Position numbers and translations under genes: made by a program. The notes below the pieces were generated by a model, which had not been told where the DNA came from, did no database searches, and saw only the letters and a list, made by a program, of their open reading frames with translations. This document shows, piece by piece, positions 60,711 to 64,000 of a stretch of 64,000 bases of DNA (position 1 is the stretch's first letter; every line of letters begins with the position of its first letter). Source of the DNA: Streptomyces sp. LBL (GTDB taxonomy: Bacteria > Actinomycetota > Actinomycetes > Streptomycetales > Streptomycetaceae). Where the stretch lies: positions 124,001 to 188,000 of the forward strand of contig NZ_JARXYX010000002.1 of assembly GCF_029893585.1 (NCBI RefSeq). The letters are read 5' to 3'.

Positions 60711-62357
60711 TCACCGTCCCGCGCCGAGCGTGTCGCCGCCGGGGTAGCCACCACCGCCGAAGCGCCCGTCGAGCGCCTCGTAGTCCTTGGCGTGGTCCTT
60801 GGTGCGCGGCAGTGCCTCGACGAACTCGACCGTCTTCGGCTTCTTGTACGAGGCGATCCGCGCCCGGCAGTGTTCGATGATGTCCGCCGCCGTGACCCCG
60901 TCGGCGTCCGGCCGGAGCACCACCACGGCCTTGACATCTTGGGCCCAGCGCTCGTTGGGGACGCCGATCACGGCGGCCTCCCGGACCGCCGGGTGCGACT
61001 CGATGCAGTTCTCGACCTCGGCCGGGAAGATGTTCTCGGCGGCCGACTTGAGCATGCGGGTCGTCGTCCCGAGGAAGCTGATCGTGCCGTCCGGCTCGCG
61101 CCGCCCCAGGTCGGTGGTGTGCCACCAGCCGAAGCGGAAGCGCTCCTCGTTGATCTCGGGCCGGTTCCAGTAGCCGAGGTGCACGAGGTCACCTCGGACG
61201 CAGATCTCGCCGGCCTCGCCGACCGCGCACTCCTGGCCGGTGCCGTCCAGGACGCGTACGGCGGTGAAGGGGCCGGGGCGACCGGCGTTGCCGGTGCCCG
61301 TCCCGCCGTAGGCGCCGGTCACGGCGAAGCCGGTCACCTCGGTCTGCCCGTAGCCGCGGCCCTCGCCGCCGCCGTTGCGGGTGAAGCGGCTGGTGTCGGT
61401 GGGGACGGTGCCCTGCCACAGGGGGGCGGCGACACTCGCGCGCAGGTGGGAGAGATCGTGGCCGGCCTCGCGGTTCAGCGCGACGAGCTGTGCGATCGTC
61501 GGCGGCATCAGGTAGGCGTGGGTGCACTGTTCGGCTGCCAGCAGCGGGAGCAGTTCCTCGGCGACCACGCGGCGGACGATCACGTTCTTGCCGCCGTGGA
61601 CGAAGGCCGGGACGCCCCAGAACTGGTAGTTGCCGATGTGGAACATGGGTCCGGCACCGAGGAAGGCGGTCTCCGTGCCGATGTCTCCCATCCAGGCAGC
61701 GCTCGCGCCCATGGCGAGCAGGTTGCGGTGCGAGAGCATCGAGCCGGACTGCCGACCGGTGATCGCCGCGGTGTAGATGACCAGGAGCGCGGCGTCGGGG
61801 TCGACGTCGGCGGACAGGTCCTCGGACGAGCCGGAGGCCAGGAAGGACTCGTACGAACCGGAGGTCAGGGAGGACTCGTACGAACCGGAGGCCAGGAAGG
61901 GCTCGTACGAGTCGGCGCCCGCGGCGCTCGCGGCGCCTTCGACGTCATGCCGCAGCCACAACGCCCGGTGGTCGCTGCCCAGTTCGGCCCGCGCCTTGCC
62001 GACCGTGTCGCCGATCTCCTCGTCCTGCCAGACGACGACCTTGGGGTCGAAGTCCTCGACCGCGAAGGCCATCTCGGGGGCGGCCCAGCGCCAGTAGCCG
62101 GGACAGACCATGGCGCCGACCTTCGCGGCGGCGCCGAGCAGTTCCCAGATGCGGAAGGAGTTCTGGCCGAGCCACAGGATCCGGTCGCCGGGGCCGACGC
62201 CCGCGCCGGTGAGGGCGTGGGCGAGTCGGTTGGTGCGTTCGTCCAGCTGGGGCCAGGTCAGCCGGACGTCGCCGTCGACGAGGGCGACCGCGTCGGGGAA
62301 GGACCTTCGGTGCTCACGGATGATGTCGCCGAACGTCAGGCGGCGGGCGGGATGCAT
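60711..62357 (-). CDS. acyl-CoA synthetase-like protein with atypical P-loop
   Basis: A 548-residue ANL-superfamily protein. Hinge (WWHTTDLGRREPDGTISFLG) and YGQTEVTGF motifs are present, and a Lys-rich LPRTKDHAKDYEAL lies at the catalytic-Lys position. The P-loop, normally SGTTGxPKG, reads YTAAITGRQSGSMLSHRN, losing the Lys. A loop near residues 150-185 has three to four SYE(P/S)FLASG-type repeats from a 27-bp repeat (61828-61908). It sits between the aldolase and aldehyde-dehydrogenase genes; activity is likely but the atypical P-loop leaves doubt. Confidence 0.87.
   Translation of the reverse strand: MHPARRLTFGDIIREHRRSFPDAVALVDGDVRLTWPQLDERTNRLAHALTGAGVGPGDRILWLGQNSFRIWELLGAAAKVGAMVCPGYWRWAAPEMAFAVEDFDPKVVVWQDEEIGDTVGKARAELGSDHRALWLRHDVEGAASAAGADSYEPFLASGSYESSLTSGSYESFLASGSSEDLSADVDPDAALLVIYTAAITGRQSGSMLSHRNLLAMGASAAWMGDIGTETAFLGAGPMFHIGNYQFWGVPAFVHGGKNVIVRRVVAEELLPLLAAEQCTHAYLMPPTIAQLVALNREAGHDLSHLRASVAAPLWQGTVPTDTSRFTRNGGGEGRGYGQTEVTGFAVTGAYGGTGTGNAGRPGPFTAVRVLDGTGQECAVGEAGEICVRGDLVHLGYWNRPEINEERFRFGWWHTTDLGRREPDGTISFLGTTTRMLKSAAENIFPAEVENCIESHPAVREAAVIGVPNERWAQDVKAVVVLRPDADGVTAADIIEHCRARIASYKKPKTVEFVEALPRTKDHAKDYEALDGRFGGGGYPGGDTLGAGR
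61828..61908 (-). repeat. three 27-bp repeats in CoA ligase gene
   Basis: Units at 61828-61854, 61855-61881 and 61882-61908 share a GGAGGCCAGGAAGGACTCG core and encode 9-residue SYES/PFLASG repeats in frame. Confidence 0.93.
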
Positions 62358-62394
62358 GCTGTTGGCTCCAGAGGCTTCGTGAGGTGGAGTGCCG

Positions 62395-63885
62395 TCAGAC
62401 GCGGCTGATGCCCACGCCCTTGACGTTGATGAACTCGTCCAGACCGGCCTTGCCGCCCTCCCGCCCGAACCCGCTCAGGCCGACGCCTCCGAAGGGCGTG
62501 GCGGGCGAAGTGATCGGATTGGGACCGGGGTTGACGTAGACCGTCCCGGCCTTCAGGCGTGGCACCAGACGGTTGACACGCGCGATGTCAACGGACTGGA
62601 TGTAGGCGGACAGGCCGTACTCGGTGTCGTTGGCCAGGGCGACGGCCTCGTCCTCGGTGTCGAACGGGGTGATGGCCAGGACCGGGCCGAAGATCTCCTG
62701 CTGGGCGAGGTCGCTGCGGTTGTCGACGTCCGCGAAGACGGTCGGGGAGACGAAGTAGCCGTCGGAGTCGATGTGTTCCCCGCCGAACACCAGCCGGCCC
62801 GCACCGCCCCCGATCGCCTTGTCGATCATGCCCTGGACGCGGTCACGGGCGGCCGCGTCGATGAGCGGTCCGATGTACGTCGCCGGGTCGAGCGGGTCGC
62901 CGACGGGCAGGTGGGCGACCACACCGGTGACCCGTGCGACGACCTCGTCGTAGACGGAACGCTCCACCAGCAGCCGGGTGGGCAGTGCGCAGCCCTGGCC
63001 GCTGTTGCTCATCGCAAAGGCCGCGCAGTACGGGACGACGGTGTCCAGGTCGGTGTCGGCGAAGAGCAGGTTGGCGGACTTGCCGCCGAGCTCGAACACG
63101 ACCGGCTTGAGGCTCAGGGCCGCGTCGGCCATGATGCGGCGCGCGGTGGCGGGACCGCCGGTGAAGGAGATCTTGTCGACGCCGGGGTGTGTCACCAGGG
63201 CCGAGCCCGCGTCGCCCAGCCCGGTGACGACGTTGACGACGCCCTCGGGGATGCCCGCCTCGCGGGCCAGGTCGGCGAAGAGCAGCGCCGAGAACGGGGT
63301 GGACTCGGCCGGTTTGATGACCACGGTGTTGCCCGCGGCGAGCGACGGCGGGACCTTCATCGCCAAGGACAGCGCGGGCGAGTTCCAGGTGATGATGTGG
63401 CCGATGACGCCGTACGGCTCGGCGATGGTGTATTCAAGGTTCTCGTGCGGGCTGTAGGCCGCGCCGACCACGCCCTCGATCTTGTCGGCCCAGCCGGCGT
63501 AGTACTCGGTCCACTCGGCGACGTGCGGTCCGACGTTCTCAGCCCAGCCGCCGACGCAGACGCCGTTCTCCAGCGGACAGATCGCCGCGAAGTCGGGGAT
63601 GTGGTCGCGCAGCAGCCCGGCGAAGCGGGTGAGCAGCCGGCGGCGCTCGGCGGGGCGCATGGTGCCCCACACCTCGAAGGCCTGGCGTGCGGCCGCCACG
63701 GCCTGGTCCACCTCTCTCGCACCCGCGAGCGGGATGTGCGCCTGGACCAGGCCGGTCGCCGGGTTCCGGTGCTCGTAGCGGCCGCCGCTGGTGTCGGTGA
63801 GGTCCTTGCCTCCGATGACCAGCCGTGGCTGCGGCAGATCGTGCTCGGCCCTGTCCTGGTGCCGCTTTACATCCACCGTGACCAC
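62395..63885 (-). CDS. aldehyde dehydrogenase
   Basis: A 496-residue NAD(P)-dependent aldehyde dehydrogenase. Family motifs are ITWNSPALSLAMKVPPSLAAGN, KPAESTPFSALLFADL, FTGGPATARRIM, FELGGKSANLLF (the catalytic Glu) and SNSGQGCALPTRLL (nucleophile Cys). It would oxidise the aldehyde released by the Ltp2-like aldolase (inference). The GTG at 63885 is chosen because GAGGAGG lies about 6 bp upstream; a longer GTG start at 63912 is also open. It is the first gene of the five-gene operon and sits next to a class A operator module. Confidence 0.92.
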   Translation of the reverse strand: MVTVDVKRHQDRAEHDLPQPRLVIGGKDLTDTSGGRYEHRNPATGLVQAHIPLAGAREVDQAVAAARQAFEVWGTMRPAERRRLLTRFAGLLRDHIPDFAAICPLENGVCVGGWAENVGPHVAEWTEYYAGWADKIEGVVGAAYSPHENLEYTIAEPYGVIGHIITWNSPALSLAMKVPPSLAAGNTVVIKPAESTPFSALLFADLAREAGIPEGVVNVVTGLGDAGSALVTHPGVDKISFTGGPATARRIMADAALSLKPVVFELGGKSANLLFADTDLDTVVPYCAAFAMSNSGQGCALPTRLLVERSVYDEVVARVTGVVAHLPVGDPLDPATYIGPLIDAAARDRVQGMIDKAIGGGAGRLVFGGEHIDSDGYFVSPTVFADVDNRSDLAQQEIFGPVLAITPFDTEDEAVALANDTEYGLSAYIQSVDIARVNRLVPRLKAGTVYVNPGPNPITSPATPFGGVGLSGFGREGGKAGLDEFINVKGVGISRV

Positions 63886-63925
63886 GGATGCCTCCTCGAG
63901 CCCGTGCGGCACCGCCGCACATCCG

Positions 63926-63946
63926 GGTTAAATAGCTAACCTATTT
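63926..63946. promoter_or_regulatory. AT-rich operator/promoter module, class A
   Basis: An inverted repeat AAATAG-CTAAC-CTATTT (63930-63946), nested in GGTTA...TAACC (63926-63941), is followed by GTCAATGAGCGG. It matches the 29805 module and lies 41 bp upstream of the ALDH start. Confidence 0.6.
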
Positions 63947-63960
63947 ATCCAAGGTAGTCA

Positions 63961-64000
63961 ATGAGCGGAACGCGCCCGGACACGCCGGGACATGCCGGGA
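63961..64000 (+). other. possible start of a gene running off the edge
   Basis: An ATG at 63961 follows AAGG and opens a reading frame beginning MSGTRPDTPGHAG that is cut by the window end. The position relative to the class A module matches a divergent gene, but too little is visible to be sure. Confidence 0.3.

Overview
The window looks like a chromosome segment of a Streptomyces-type actinomycete. Codon third positions are strongly G/C, many starts are GTG, signal peptides and lipoboxes are Gram-positive in style, and the gene content is typical of the genus: NarL-type two-component system, LCP protein, eukaryotic-like Ser/Thr kinase, I36 inhibitor, F420-dependent oxidoreductase and DeoR/GntR regulators. 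No rRNA, tRNA, CRISPR or transposase was seen.

Layout. (1) 82-2944: minus-strand operon of Gfo/Idh/MocA dehydrogenase, PmoA-like protein and cupin, with a LacI-type palindrome upstream. (2) 3197-12849: methyltransferase, sensor kinase and response regulator, a surface-polysaccharide pair (GT2 glycosyltransferase with a dead-looking deacetylase domain, plus an LCP protein), a BioF2/FemAB-like acyltransferase, a membrane acyltransferase and a small secreted inhibitor. (3) 13058-16153: secreted lipoprotein and a Ser/Thr kinase with an extracellular peptidoglycan-binding domain. (4) 16296-24005: a Liv-type ABC importer, with permeases and one ATPase fused into a single 902-residue protein, whose minus-strand half continues into LuxE-like and LuxC-like genes although no luxAB is present. 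(5) 24142-63885: about 30 genes of CoA-dependent catabolism, including thiolases, KS-like/DUF35 proteins, SDRs, four acyl-CoA dehydrogenases, five enoyl-CoA hydratases, MaoC-type hydratases, two acyl-CoA synthetases, a CoA-transferase, a thioesterase, an amidohydrolase, an F420 oxidoreductase, an Ltp2-like aldolase and an aldehyde dehydrogenase, with two paralogous FadR-type GntR regulators. It is interrupted by an NfeD/flotillin pair (31275-32732), a sugar ABC importer with a DeoR regulator (32786-37145) and a GH1-like gene (52560-53975).

How the genes may work together (inference). The Liv-type importer would bring in a carboxylic acid or a larger hydrophobic acid. CoA ligases, or the LuxE/LuxC pair, would activate or reduce it. 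Paired acyl-CoA dehydrogenases, MaoC/crotonase hydratases, SDRs and thiolases would run beta-oxidation-like cycles. The module at 58393-63885 (GntR, DUF35, Ltp2-like aldolase, CoA ligase, aldehyde dehydrogenase) looks like retro-aldol side-chain cleavage followed by oxidation and re-activation of the released aldehyde. Architecturally this resembles actinobacterial steroid side-chain (igr-type) catabolism, but no ring-degradation genes are visible and the substrate is unknown. AT-rich operator/promoter modules recur before many of these operons and fit control by the two GntR paralogues.

The oddest sequence property is the number of short tandem repeats (7, 9, 12, 15, 17, 18, 27 and about 58 bp units) placed at gene junctions, over start codons and in protein loops. 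Several enzymes (polysaccharide deacetylase domain, GH1, beta-lactamase fold, KS-like, one MaoC) lack canonical catalytic residues.
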